Shown: positions 13,691 to 29,279 of the stretch, piece after piece
Position numbering within the stretch: the first letter of the stretch is position 1
How the letters are laid out: each line of letters begins with the position of its first letter
Source of the DNA: Sinohyriopsis cumingii
Lineage: Eukaryota; Mollusca; Bivalvia; Unionida; Unionidae
NCBI GenBank assembly: GCA_028554795.2
Contig: CM068832.1
Location: 82,293,180-82,357,179 of the forward strand
DNA: 64,000 nt
Direction: 5' to 3'
Notes under the pieces: model-generated
What the model was told of the DNA's origin: nothing
Databases searched by the model: none
The model's input: the letters and a program-made list of their open reading frames with translations, nothing else
Program-made: the position numbers and the translations under genes

Positions 13691-13844
13691 CAACGAAATG
13701 ACAATTCCTTGCGAAATGTATTAACACCCTATTTTGCACACTGAATTTAATTATTTTTTCGATGAATTGTTATCAGAATCTACATAACCATTCATATATA
13801 TTTGGAAAGGGTGGACATGAACTCTCTATCTCATGCTCATAATC

Positions 13845-13846
<2 letters not shown>

Positions 13847-13884
<38 letters not shown>
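13847..13884. repeat. (GT)n microsatellite
   Basis: About 38 bases of uninterrupted GT dinucleotide. Confidence 0.95.
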
Positions 13885-13886
<2 letters not shown>

Positions 13887-13976
13887 CTTCTAAATCAAAC
13901 ACTTTGTCCACTTGACCACAGTAACTATAGTTATAAAGCAATGTATCACAAAGAAGAACATGTCAGATATTATCGA

Positions 13977-14036
13977 GATAATCAATCAATCAATCAGTCA
14001 GTAAATCAGTCCATCAATATATCAATCAATCAATCA
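13977..14036. repeat. (AATC)n-type simple repeat
   Basis: Imperfect AATC tetranucleotide run with some AGTC/ATAT variants, about 60 bases. Confidence 0.9.
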
Positions 14037-15632
14037 TTAGTTTGGAACTACATCAAACCTATGAATGTCATAAATTCAAGAAAGAGTTACCTACTCTATA
14101 TTTATATGATATAATCTGATGCCCATTTCAACATACTGAATTAATAAAAAATACTAAATTTAGTACATTAAACATGTAGAGTTACAATTTTAAAAAGAAG
14201 ATTTTGATTTGATATGCAATATTTTTTTCAGAATTTCATGTTAAGGGAATCAAGTCTTGCATTCGAAAGGAAGATAATGGCAGAAAAGTCATTACAAATT
14301 GGAAACAAGCTACACTACTTAATGTAGGTTACAACAACATAATAATGCAAAAACTATTTGGTGATTAGTTTTAACAACAAAACATAGCCTAATGCAATAA
14401 AATGTGAAATTTAGGGCACACTGAGCATATTTTGCACACGTTAATACTAGCTAAGGTGCATACAATAAGATGCGAAAATTATTTTAGCTGGGGATCCAAG
14501 ATTCGTTCGTTTTAACTTTGGATCAACTCTTTTGACCAACCCCAAAAGTCTGTTGAACCAGGCATACTGAACCAAGTAGATGAAGACACGGGTAGAAACG
14601 AGAATTTAACAATTGGATTTAACAGGAAACTATATCCACCACTTTGACCAAGTATTGTACAGAATAATATACATTCTTGGTTTGACTTGAATGAAATGTT
14701 GAGATCTACTTACAACATGACAGGGATCAGCAGAAATTGTCTCATAATTATCTAGTTTAATGATTCAATCATGACGACTTAAAACAAAACCCGAATGATA
14801 TTCAATGAGGCATGAAAATGTAAATCACATTAACTACTTTTGTGATAATTGTGTACTACTTATCAAGATGCATTGCATAGTCAAACTGTATGATTCCAGG
14901 AACAACTGTATTTATACACATGCAACATTTCTGATGTCAAGCTAAATACAAATGTATTTGTATAACCCATAAAATGTAAATTTAGGTCACTGTACCATTG
15001 TGTTGAGTATAACTAAAGTTCTACTGCGCAAACATGCCTCCATGAATTCGATGCAAGCTATTTGTTTGTTCCAACTGCTGAATGTTAAAACCATCTGACA
15101 CATCTTGGCAATAACATGATTTAAAAAAATATATAATCTGACAGCCCTAATGTATATACCATTGACATGATATTCGTCGAAGACCAATTAGATCTCGTTG
15201 TCTTTTGGTGAAAACCCTATGTGAATATCACAAAGGATTCTTGTCTTTCAAAATCGCCACCATGGTTGGCAATGCTGTTTGAGAAGGCCTCATTTTTATG
15301 TAGGCCCGTCTATACAACATAAATACCATGTTGACAAAATTTTCCATTTACGATATGTAGTGATAAATATATTTGCAACCTGGCTGCAGTGGTGGCCATA
15401 TTGGCTGTCAGAGTCTTTTCCTAAAAATCACATGTTGTTATGACTTTGTTTAGAAAGTATAGTGATATTCAAGATAACTACTATTTATTTCAAGAATAAT
15501 AGGCTAGACATCATAAGTAGTCTTTTGATTAGCTCAGCTTAAAAACCGCCCATTCCGTCACAGAAGTGATACGATTTTCAAGATGGGTGCCATAGTGGCC
15601 TTATTGGTTATCATATTGCTGGTTATTTATAT
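14037..15632. other. Spacer, nothing certain
   Basis: AT-rich. Three loosely similar strings (CGCCACCATGGTTGGCAATG near 15253, GTGGTGGCCATATTGGCTGT near 15389, GGTGCCATAGTGGCCTTATT near 15586) may be units of an old repeat. No gene is supported. Confidence 0.35.
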
Positions 15633-15838
15633 GGATTTATTGCCATTATTAAGTACATGACAGGCAATACACGGTGGACAGTATATTTGGTTAAAGAACA
15701 CATGAAAACCCTGCGAAGAAACATCAACCCATTGAGACCTACTGGCAAACTTTCTTACATACCCATGTTGGCCAAGCCAGATAATCAAACCTTCATGGAC
15801 AGAGGTGAGATGCGAATAAAATCTGCCTTAGATCGCTA
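15633..15838 (-). mobile_element. tRNA-derived SINE, family 1, diverged minus copy
   Basis: In the plus-strand reading the 3' end comes first (TTATTGCCATTATTAAGTAC, CATGACAGGC), then ACTGGCAAACTTTCTTACAT and GACAGAGGTGAGATG. This is the same order as the copy at 33055-33305. The box A end is eroded. The plus-strand frame running through it is not a gene. Confidence 0.6.
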
Positions 15839-17283
15839 TGACACTGTTACTAGATTGAAACTGTTTCATTTAGGGCAAGGTAGATAGTGTTAATAATCTT
15901 TCAGTGAAACGGTTTCTTTTAGAACAAAGTAGACATCTTAAGAAATATTTCCATTCAGAAACAGTAGCAATAAAAATATTTTAAGATGATTTCTGTGATA
16001 CCCATATTGATGTTTGAGTGACACTTTTTTCCACAATGAACCAACTAGACATCATGCGAAGATCTTGCAATTGATGGTACTGATTGGGGTTTTAATTTGT
16101 CACTGGCCAGCGTAGAATAATAACTTCTGCAAATGCTAATAGTCCGAGGGTTTATGGCTACAATTGGTGACGTGTTTTCATCAAAACTCACAGGCAATGG
16201 GTCGGTTTGCCACCAGCTAACTTGATCTCTGGGTTAAATGCATTCATCAGAATAATTAAATAGAAAACTAATTTTACCCATGCTCTAGTTTCTAAACTTT
16301 GTCATATTCAACTTTTATATCAGAGACTACTGCGTAATATCAGTCTGGGAATCAATATCATAGTACTATTCTTGTGTTCATATGAAACAAATTAATTCAG
16401 TTTTCAAAAGCTGCTAATTTCTCTCAGATATGTGCATTGTAATGACTGTGATGATAACTACTAAGATTATATAATTGTATTGTTATGGCGACGTCTGTAT
16501 AAACCCAAGTGCATTGGGGACTGAGAAAAAAAGTACCTATACAACCTCATTAAATCCTACAAGTACACGTCACTGATGATGACAACCTGTACACGTTTGA
16601 TAGTAAATACAGGATGATATGATTTTTCAACTTAACAGTTATCACAAGTCATTGAGGAAAGTTGGCTTGTCAATCGAAGTGTTGACAATTTCTATATTTA
16701 ATTCTGAGATAACTATCCTAATATATATGCAGATGAGCTAGATATTTCCATACAATATATATATATATCAATAATTGAAACCTTTTACCAAGATACTGTT
16801 CTGAATGATACACGTATATGTTGAATTCTTTTAATTGGAAACTATACCATTATATGCAAAAGCTTCTACAAAATAAAAGGAATTTTTAACTGGGCAAACG
16901 ACATAGGATCATCTGCAGTTATATAAATCTGCTTGGAATAAATGTGTCATCTGCATGATATACAGATTGAACAACGCAGTAATCAATAGCTCAAATAGCA
17001 GAATTGTGCCAAATTGTAGCACCAAGGTCAAATTCCCAAAGGTCCCCTTTTTCTTATTTTTTCCTCTTTCTTTTTAAGAATTAATATCCATAATATCAAC
17101 AGTTGTCAATTTACAGTTTGAAATAAAATTAATAACTGCTCAGTTTTCAAAATCAACAAACATAATCCGCAATTTGAAAATCATTTTATTTTTTTGTCGT
17201 GCAAGGCAACATTTTTTTATCAATATGTAGTTCATCTAAAATGGAACTATACATGAGTGACCAATCATGTCTGCACCATAAAA
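15839..17283. other. AT-rich spacer, nothing recognised
   Basis: Only short chance frames and a brief (AT)n near 16757-16770. Confidence 0.5.
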
Positions 17284-18000
17284 TAATTGCGTTGGAACCA
17301 GTGCTGTTAAGCGACTATTCTTCCATAATTAGATAGTATAACCTTTATACAAGTTTATTAATATTAAATTTTTTCAAACTGAGTTTTGATCACATTTTCC
17401 GGCGCACTCGTCCACATGAAGAAAAATCGGTTTTAGATTGACATAAACAATTTAAACTTGCTTAATATATCAATGATGTTTCTAAGAATTACTGAAAATA
17501 GAAACCATTTCCAAACAGTGGGAACCGTGTCCACAGTCACGATGGAAGCCAAGTAAATGAACTTATTTATGATTTTTTTTTTAATTGAAAATATTATTTG
17601 CATTACTTCTATGACAAACACCAACAATAATATGAGCCTCAATCATTTGCATTCACGTTATTTTTATGTTCCTAAAGTGTATTATTTGCATGGGTATGGT
17701 ATTCATTTAAAAGGAAACTTGACGAGAATGGTCGAATATCTTTGCATCAGAAAATGATTGTGGTGGAACCAGTGTTGTGAAGCGATTATTATTCCATAGT
17801 TATATAGTAAAAATTTTTATACCTGTATGTTTATGCTACAAATTTTAAGACTTAATGTTTTATCAAATTTTCCTAATCACTCCTCCAAATCAAGAAAAAC
17901 TGGATTTGGACAGACATAAATATTTACGTGACGACTAAATTAATGACGTTTCTAACAATTACTGAAATTAGAAATTAAACATTTTTTTCCCAAACTAAGT
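17284..18000. repeat. Diverged tandem duplication, 471-bp offset
   Basis: The segment beginning GGAACCAGTGCTGTTAAGCG at 17294 recurs as GGAACCAGTGTTGTGAAGCG at 17765. Later landmarks match at the same offset (GAAGAAAAATCGGTTTTAGA near 17418 and CAAGAAAAACTGGATTTGGA near 17889; TGATGTTTCTAAGAATTACTG and TGACGTTTCTAACAATTACTG). No coding sequence is apparent in either half. Confidence 0.7.
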
Positions 18001-18141
18001 CATATCTTAACTATGATGTTCCTTCTTCCTTTTCTAATGATGACTATTTCCACCTTTTTTGGCTTGAAAATGAATCAATTACTGTAATTAATAAGGTTTG
18101 AATTCTGGTTCAAGAGAACAACGTGCTGAATAACTCATAAA

Positions 18142-18675
18142 ATGTACTTCAAATTGGAAGCATCCACTTGGAAACTGAATGAATTCCCCAGAATATCAGT
18201 TGATTACCTGCGTGACATCACTATGGGTATTTATCTCGTCGAACAGGCTCCAAAGTATACAAGTCAGTATCTCAGAGAGGGTTACTATGAGGTTATAGCA
18301 TACATGGATTTTCCAGGTAGGTTACATGTAAAAATCATGTCTCGCCACTTCAAAAACAATCCACTGTGGATCCAATACAAGCTGAAATATTCCATGGACT
18401 CCATCATGGGATGATATTGTACCTGCAAGGTTGGTGCTCGGGCTATTGGGTGTTGTTCCCATCTATTTAGTTTCCTGTGGTTTCCTATGTTTTTTGTCTG
18501 CAAAGGATGGGTACATGAGTTTACCAAGAAAGCATCACTAACTAGTCATCTTAAGCATGCATCATCTATTCCAGAATGTAAATATGACAACGGGGAATCA
18601 AATGAGGAGTTGTCTTTCTACACTGTGACCACTACCTTTATCAATAGTCATCGGACTCCTTTTATGTTTATATGA
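18142..18675 (+). pseudogene. SWIM zinc-finger protein fragment with one in-frame stop
   Basis: The frame from the ATG at 18142 reads EFPRISVDYLRDITMGIYLV, then AMINO-terminal-to-finger sequence ending ...NPLWIQYKLKY, and stops at TGA 18412-18414. The next codons in the same frame read YCTCKVGARAIGCCSHLFSF, a clear SWIM finger (CxC...CCxH), and the frame stays open to 18675. So the whole thing is one reading frame with a single TGA exactly where a tryptophan (W-Y-C-T-C) would be expected. This arrangement (D-I-T-x-G-x-Y-x-x-x-x-A then SWIM) is one I associate with a mollusc family that travels with DDE transposases. SWIM fingers bind DNA or protein. No transposase domain is seen nearby. The real 5' end is unknown. 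Confidence 0.6.
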
Positions 18676-19818
<1,143 letters not shown>

Positions 19819-19929
19819 GCATATTCATAAAATGTTATTTTATTCGTTAAAAGTTTTCTATACGTGTTTGAATTTCTTCATTTCTTCCGCCAAGGGCCCC
19901 ATTTTTTAGTCACTGCAAAGCGTTTAATA

Positions 19930-22760
19930 AAGACCTACGTGTGATGTCTTGCCACTGCTGCAGATCCTGTCAACATGCTCAGTGTCTACGCTCCCACCAT
20001 CACGTCATAAGAAGACACAAATGATCAGTTTTGTGGTCAGCTGGAGGAACAGATAAACGGATGACCTAAATATGAGCCACTATTCCTCCTCTTCGACTTT
20101 AAGGTTAGAGTAGGTGTTGACAACGAGTCATGGCCTATCTGTGCCGGACATCATGGCACTGGAAAGACCAAAGTAAATCGACAGAGACTGCTGAAGCTAC
20201 TATGACCTGTGCGTTGCAAACACCTTCTTTATGTGTGCGCCACAACACAAAGTGTCATGGAAATATACCAGGTCTCAATACTGGTACCAGCTCGACTTGG
20301 TCATCACCAGGCGCTCTGCCGTGAACAGCATCCTCTCAAGCAGAAGCTTCCACAGTGCAGACTCCAACTCCCACCACGCCCTCGTGATCAGCAGGATGCG
20401 CCTACAGCCACACACACCACACCACTCAAAACCAAAAGGTTGCCCTCGCATCAACACTGCGCAGAAATCGGTCTAATCCAATGTGGAGGAGTATGTGTCC
20501 GCCCTGGACCAGGCTCTCCAGAACCTGCCAGAGCACGATGTCACAGCCACGTGCAACGCCATGAAAGGACCTATCTACAGCACATCCATGTCCACGTTTG
20601 GCAAGAAGGAACGGCCCAGTAAGGACTGGTTCAACGCACATCTTTCAAAGATGGAATAAATAATCGAATTCAAACGAAAGACCTTCATATCTTACAAATA
20701 TTCCCGAATGAACGGACTCTTGCTACCCGCAGACGTGCCCGAAGCATCATCCAACGCATTGCTAGACAGTGGAAGAAAGAGAACTGGCAGCAACTGTGTG
20801 AAGGAATCCAGCGCAGTGCCGAGTCTGGAAACATCCAAGGTATGTACAGTGGCATCCAGAAGGCTCTAGGCCCTACAGTGAAAGGGCTCGATCCCCTGAA
20901 ATCTCTGACGTAAGAGAAGATCACGGACCGTGAGCAACAGTTGGCCAGATGGGTGGATCACTACTCAGAGCTATACTCCCGAGAAAATTAGCCACCGTTA
21001 CGGACCTTAACGGCATACAAAACTGTCCACCAAGGTGGAGCTCGACAAAGTGCCCACCTTAGAGAAGTTCATCAAAACCATCGACTACCTTCCAAACGAC
21101 AAGGCACCTGAAGCTATCAAACATGGGAAACCGAACATTGCATCAGCCGCTACATGAGCTTCTCTGCCTCTGCTGGGAGGAAGGAGCAGTCCCCCAAGAC
21201 ATGCGAGACGCCACCATTGTGACCCTTTACAAAAACAATTACATAGGGATCTCGCTCCTGAGTATCGTTTGGAAAGTGAACGCCCACATCATCCCCAACA
21301 GGATAAAGCTGCTGGCAGACCGTGTGTTCCCTGAATCTCAGTGCGGCTTCAGAGAAGGCAGATCGACAACAAACATGATATTCTCCCTCCTACAACTCCA
21401 TGAAAAGAGCAGAAAGCAAGGTCAGCCACTCATCATGATGTTCATCGACCTCACTATGGCCATCGACCTGGTCAGCAGGAAGGGCTTATTTGAACTTCTC
21501 AATAAGATCGGATGTGCCTTAAAACTACACAGCATTATAATATAGTTCCATGCCGATATGAAGGAAACAGTCTTGTACTCGGATCCTCCGCAGACTCCTT
21601 CCCCATCAACAGCGGCATGAAGCAAGGCTGCGCGCTGACGACGACCATTTTCGGGATCTTCTTCTCCCTGCTCTTTTCATACGCCTTTGACTCGTCCACT
21701 GATGGCGTATATCTGAACACCAGGTTCGACGGAAGGCTTTTCAACCTAGCATGACTAGGCTCGAAGACCAACGTGAGGTCGGTGCTCATCAGGGATATGC
21801 TTTATGCGGATGGCGCAGTTCTTGTGATCCAATTCGAGGTTGCCCTCCAGAGAATGCCTGTAAGCAGTTCGGGCTCACCATCAGTCTGAACAAGACAAAC
21901 GTCAGCGTGCAAAATGCCACCACTGCCCCTTCCATTAAAATTGACGGTATTACCCCAAAAGCGATCAACAACTTTACTTACCTGGGATCAAGCAACAGCA
22001 ACACTCTCTCACTCGATGTGGAGCTGGACAGAAGGCTTGGAAAGGCAACATCATCATGACAGGACTAAAAAGATGGTGTGGGAAAACAACGCGCAGACAG
22101 AGCACATCAAGATCCGACTTGCGTTCTCTGCCCCCTCCTATATGGAAGTGAGATCTGGATCACCTATATGAGGAAAGAGTGTCGGCTCAACTCCTTCCCT
22201 ATATGGTGCCTAAGACACATCCTGAAAATTAACTGGCAAGACCGCGACCCACACAGCGAGATCTTGTAGCGTGCGAGTATCCTCAGCATGTACGCCCTGC
22301 TGAGCAAATGCGCCTTCGATGGCTGGATACGTCTGACGAATGGATGAAGGGAGGCTGCCAGAGAACATCCTATATGGACAGCTGGCCACTGACACCAGAA
22401 GAGTTGACCTCCATCAATCCGTTTCAGGGATGTGTGTAAGAGGGTGATGAAGGCATGGAACATTTAATCCGACGGCTGGGAAGTACAGGCCGAGGACCAA
22501 GGCAACTGGAACAGACGGTCCGTAAGTGCGTATCAGTCGCTGATGTGAGGAGAGGACAGCTGGCGGCAGAGAAACGTGAGAGAAAGAAGACTTGCCAGTA
22601 CGTCAGCACCAGTTGCAACAGGGACTGACACTGGCGCATAGGCCTACACAGCGACAGCAGACATTACTAAAACCCAAGTGACAGACGACACTTCAAGGGC
22701 GCTATTCCCATGGTCTCTCGAGACTGAACCGCCAACGATGCAATGCATAACGTGTGCATA
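19930..22760 (+). mobile_element. Non-LTR retrotransposon (LINE) remnant, endonuclease and reverse transcriptase
   Basis: From about 19970 the plus strand encodes apurinic-endonuclease-like sequence (LSVYAPT, then PLFLLFDFKVRVGVDNESWP around 20080-20130). Reverse-transcriptase motifs follow at 21123-21545: GISLLSIVWKVNAHIIPNRI, ESQCGFREGRSTTNMIFSLL and FIDLTMAID. Near 21788-21832 the catalytic box reads DMLYADGAVL, so the second aspartate of YADD is lost. Downstream are ISLNKTNVSVQ and FTYLGS (thumb region) and a degraded cysteine-containing C-terminus near 22590. This DNA is visibly more GC-rich than its surroundings. Several shifts and stops; inactive. The clade (RTE/Jockey-like) is uncertain, and no poly(A) tail or TSD was found. 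Confidence 0.85.
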
Positions 22761-23378
22761 GAAGGATAGAGAGAGAATATTCATAGAGTGGTCCTAGTTA
22801 CTTTAAACGATGAAAATTAAAGTAGAACAATACTTTTGACTCGTTTTTCATCCAAGTTTATCTGCAAACATGTTCCCAAAAATTCCTTGGTGTTTGTATT
22901 CAATCTATAAATCCCCGAATCTTACACGATGTATATCATCATCTTTGCAGAATATAAGTGCTGGTAAATAGCATTTGCAAAAGGAATAATAAAATGATAA
23001 TGTTGCCATCTGTTCACTATAGATATATGTTCTTTACAAACGTGTATATCCTCTCATTTCACAGACAACTGTATGCAGTCAGTGTAGGCCTAATGCAGTA
23101 TTCCCAGGCTGATTTAATAATAGACGCAAAAGGACTAGAGAGTACAATACATATTGTCTGTTTCTTTCCTGTATTCTCCAATGATATTACTTCTAAAAAA
23201 TATTACACATTTTTCAGAAGTTTATTAAAAGTGCTGAACCAATAATGTTTTATTTATTATCACTGTCCATAATATATCTTTATGGATGAATACATAGTTT
23301 TCAAATAGATTATAGTTTGACTACAGGCTACCTCAAGGGGAGTGGAAGACAAGTTTTCTTCTTCTAAAGATAGAAACA

Positions 23379-23418
<40 letters not shown>

Positions 23419-24669
23419 AGCCATGGATATATAGGAATAAAAGTACATAAATACACAAAGAACACTTGTCTTTGCCAGTGAAGGTAATAGACCCATCAAT
23501 TCAGCGAAGAAGCTAATTTACAGACCCCTCTTAACGCCTCCTTTACAATCATATTCAATAACATCAAACAATCATTTAAATAATTCAATAATATTAAACA
23601 TCATTCAATAATATTATTCAATATTTTATTGAAGAACATATTTCTGTATTCTATGATTAAGTACCCTTTTTGACAACGTATTTTAGACAGAGTTTTCAGT
23701 TGACGTATAATTTCGATATTGTATATTTGTCTACGATGGACCATTTTGGAATAGTTTTAGAAACCAAACGTTTTCATAGAGTTGTATAACCCCTAAATAT
23801 ACTATAAATGCATATTGAAAATTCGAAACTGAGAGAATAGCTCATGGTAAAGCATTATCTATGAGATGTCAATGGAGAAAATGACTACTTTTCTTGACTT
23901 TTCCGATAGTGTTTTGACACCCTGTAACCATGGCAACGGACACGTGAACACAAAACTGATGTCAGAAATAAATGTTAAAGACTCATATTTACAGTATACA
24001 GCATAAAAGGACATTTGGAGACGGGGCAGAAAATGAACCTTATTCAATAAAGCATGTGTAAAATTAGTTTTCTATTTAATTATTTTGACGAATGTCTTTA
24101 ACAGAGAGATCAAGTTGGCTAGTGGCCCATTAGCCCATTGCTTGTGAGTTTTGAAGAGGACACATTAACAATTGCAGCCGTAAACCCTCGGGCTATTAGC
24201 ATTTTCAGAAGTTATTATTATATGCTGGCCAGTGATAAATTAAAGCCCCCATCAGTACCATCAATTGCAAGGAGTTGTTGGTATGCATTCAATGATTTAC
24301 ATAAGATATTTGCAATTAAAATGAATTTTCAATTCAATAGTATGTATAATTCAAATACAAAGCAAGACAATAAGAGAGTAGCCTCTACAAAGTTTCACAA
24401 GAAAACTGAGCAGAGTGCACTGACTACAAGCATTACAACAAATGAGATATAATAAAACTGCACAGAGAGCACTGAATGCAAGTATTATAACAAATGAGCG
24501 ACTGGCCACTTAAATGTAACAATAAAAGACTGACTTAAAATAATTGAATATAAACAATCATAACACATGTTTACATTATAATTCACTTTACATGTCATTG
24601 CATAAACAGTTCCTTACAAATGTTTCATGTGAATACTTTGTGCTTGTGCTCAGTATATCCTTCATTTAT
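22761..24669. other. Spacer with a short (GT)n
   Basis: Contains (GT)n at 23382-23415 and an ATT-rich stretch near 23550-23640. Frames at 22958-23245 and 24138-24452 are open but lack recognisable motifs. I could not decide whether either is an exon. Confidence 0.4.
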
Positions 24670-24990
24670 GCACATAGTGGTTAAGGTTGATATACCCAGT
24701 TGGCATACATAGTGGTTACGTTCGATATCATCAATTGGCATACATAGTGGTTACGTTCGATATCATCAATTGGCATACATAGTGGTTATGGTCGATATCT
24801 GCATTTGTTTACGTATTTGTTATGGTTGATATATTCATTTGTATACATGGAAACAGTTGATATCTTCGTTGTCTACATAGTTATGGTCGACATCTTCAAT
24901 TGTATACATAGAGATTATGGTCGATACTCTTCATTAGTATACTTAGTGCATATGGCTGATTTGTACACATAATGTATTCACAGTGGTTAC
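24670..24990. repeat. 35-bp minisatellite, degenerate
   Basis: Two perfect units start at 24702 and 24737 (GGCATACATAGTGGTTACGT...), flanked by six or more decayed units of the same pattern (TACATAGTGGTTA, TCGATATC, CAATTG). Spacing becomes irregular to the right. Confidence 0.8.
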
Positions 24991-27400
24991 AGCCAACATG
25001 CTTCGTTTATAAACGTCATTGTTTTCAAAATAAACACAAATGAAAACCACAGCACATCTGGAAGTCAGCATTGACAGTGTGGCAAAGTTATGGTTCCACA
25101 CATTACATCAAATAATCAACTACCTAATATCTTTATTGCATGTTTGTTTACACAGTTTATTTGTTGGGAGCGTTGGTTAGTTTATGTAACTTAACATACG
25201 TTGTCTGACACATTGCGTGGTTTCTTTAATAATTCCGGGATATATTTCTTAATGATTTTAGACCCATTGTCATAACTTTCTATCTCTACATCACTTTGGT
25301 CAGGGTATGATATAGGTGATCATATTACATTTTGTTTTATTGTTTAAACAAAAGTACTCAGTGGGTTTTCCAGTTCCATTTGTAAAGGAAAAAGTAAAGC
25401 AAATTAATGGCATAATTGTTTCAAACAATTTAATAACAAAGGTTAATAAAATTAAAACAAAAATGTGAAGAACTCTTGTAATTTACAGATTTACAGGATA
25501 TGGTCGGATTATCAATGTATGGCAGAAGCTGACCATGATTGATAATGTGTGAACTATTCAAATGTTAGTTGTTTTTCCAAGTTGACCTCTTGTGAAAACT
25601 GAACCATTGCTTATTGTAGGAAGGAGGGCAACTGCAAAAATAAGTACATGTAGGTTTGCTGACAGGATCACTGTCTTTTTACAAAATACACACTGTATAT
25701 AACGTAAATGTGTTTATTCTAAGATTTATATTAGTGTATATGTGATATAAATGTAATCTGACCAGTGTCAGACTGTTGTAGAGAGTTCTTCTGTAACTTC
25801 GTAAAAAGGTGGAATAACCTGATTATGATGATAAATTGTTTATTTTTGCTGACAGGCCATTAGACTCTACAAACATATGCCTATCATTAGGTATGAGTTT
25901 CTAATTTGAGAGCTATGGTACATGCATGTTAGGCTATAGAATCATTCTGTTATTTAGGAAATATGATACCCTATCATCAGTAAAACCTACAGTAAGACTT
26001 GTCAATACAATTTTAATATTTAAGTATTCTATTAGTGTATAAAATCATGGAGCCAATTTTAAAAATATTTTCCTTACTGAGCAGGTATCCATTATATAGA
26101 GGTGTATATTATGCTTTATTATTTAACATGTATTTTTTATTGTAGTTATATAGTTGGCCTTACCATAAAGCAGGTATCGATTATATAGAGTTGTATATTA
26201 AGCCAAGTGCGAGATCAATGTGTCAGTGTCTAATTCACAAACTGACCAGAAAGACTTTAACGTAAACATGTGATTTGTGGTGGATGTATTTATACCTAAT
26301 CTTCTCAACTGAGGTGTTTACTGCTATGATATATCCATAGTTTCTTTAGATTATGTCAGGAAAAGCTAGGTCATAGTTCAGGGCATTGTTTATCAGGCAG
26401 ATTATTGTTCTGTAAAGATGCTGAGTGCCAAAGTTTGATCCATATTTTTTAGGTTCTTAAGCACTTTCATTCACGTGTTTGAGAATGTTTTAAAGTGCTC
26501 GTTAGAAACAAATTTGTGATTATTAGTGAGGTCATTTCATTTAAATCTACAAAGTTTAATGTTGTGACGAATCTTGACATGGAAAAATATGGGGATGTTA
26601 TTACTTTGAGCAACAATTGATGATTGGTCCTCATGACGGTAACCATGAATAATTCTGAAGGTCATCCGTTAATTAGTTCAAACTACTATTGCTGTGGAAA
26701 GGTTGGTGATTTGATGGTATTAGCTAATTACTTGAACATACTGTTGCTGTAGAAATATGAGTGGATGGTTGGTTTTATCAGCTAATTTATACAACTTACC
26801 ATTGGTATACAAAGGCGATGGGTGGATGATTGGAATCAATACCAGTGATGCAATAAATGGTTACCTGTGTATTTTTTTAGTTCCTTCAAACTGTTGATGT
26901 TAAACCCTATGTTATTGCTAGAATGGAAACTTCGTATAGGTCAATACAAGTTTTATTGGATTTTGGATTGAAACTGGTATGCAACAGGCTTTGTGAAACT
27001 AAACATATACTGCATTAAACCAGTCTGATATAGACTTTGTGAAACTACTGATAAACATCTGCTAAGCTTAACTGGTATGCTTTGGGAATGATTTGGCAAA
27101 ATTTGCACATCAATAAAATACCAATCTTGATCATTTAATCCGATATACCATTGCATTTATATAAAAAATATGTAAGTTCATTGTGTTTATTATTAAATGA
27201 CAACAATATACATTTTTTCCATTAAACCAGAAATTGTTGCATTATCAGCTTATACCTTTGTCTGACATGACGTTGTGTCATTATGTGCAATTTAATTGTA
27301 TTTTATTATCTATGTATGTAATATGGCAAAAATACAAGATGTAGTTGAATTGACCTTAAAAAAAATAGTCATGTGATTTTAATTTTTTTCTTTCTTTCAG
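24991..27400. other. AT-rich stretch, possibly intronic
   Basis: No gene found. A 33-base sequence near 26084 (GCAGGTATCCATTATATAGA...) recurs near 26170. If the exon at 27401 is real, part of this is its upstream intron. Confidence 0.35.
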
Positions 27401-27592
27401 GCACTAATCATTGAGACCTTTAGAAAAGTATTGGAACCAATCACATACAGTGATGATGATAATGAACTTTTGCCTTTGAATGCAGCCTTTGAACTCTTGC
27501 AGACTGGTTGTTTTACAGCCCTTGCATTTATATTCATTACATTACTGGAAATGTGCCTCAGACACTTTTTGGTTTCTATTGCAGTTTATTGA
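27401..27592 (+). CDS. Candidate terminal exon with a transmembrane segment
   Basis: A strong 3' splice site (long pyrimidine run ending TTTCTTTCAG) abuts 64 codons that are open in only one phase. It begins ALIIETFRKVLEPITYSDDD, then has the hydrophobic helix CFTALAFIFITLLEMCLRHF, and ends with SIAVY and TGA at 27590-27592. An AATAAA follows 90 bases later. The composition is protein-like and quite unlike shadow frames. The protein is not recognised; a short acidic stretch before a membrane helix suggests a membrane-protein C-terminus. Upstream exons were not found in the window, so it could be an alternative last exon. Confidence 0.45.
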   Translation, partial: ALIIETFRKVLEPITYSDDDNELLPLNAAFELLQTGCFTALAFIFITLLEMCLRHFLVSIAVY

Positions 27593-27681
27593 GGCATGTA
27601 AAATATCATAGATGTTTGAAAACATAATGTATTGCTTACCCTTCTTTTTCGAGTAATGAATCTAACGTTTTTATCTACACT

Positions 27682-27687
27682 AATAAA
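27682..27687 (+). promoter_or_regulatory. Polyadenylation signal
   Basis: AATAAA, 90 bases after the stop codon of the candidate terminal exon. The motif is common by chance in AT-rich DNA, so support comes from position. Confidence 0.35.
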
Positions 27688-27692
27688 ATGCT

Positions 27693-29279
<1,587 letters not shown>

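Noticed and set aside
15657-15887. Plus-strand frame of 76 codons beginning MTGNTRWTVYLV
   Set aside because: It runs through a reversed SINE copy; the text matches the SINE, not a protein family.
20130-20924. Several overlapping frames on both strands, some looking like separate genes
   Set aside because: All fall within the GC-rich LINE and are frames or shadows of its endonuclease and RT regions.
24138-24452. Plus-strand frame of 104 codons
   Set aside because: Follows an AG-ending string but has no recognisable domain and becomes low-complexity; not enough to call an exon.
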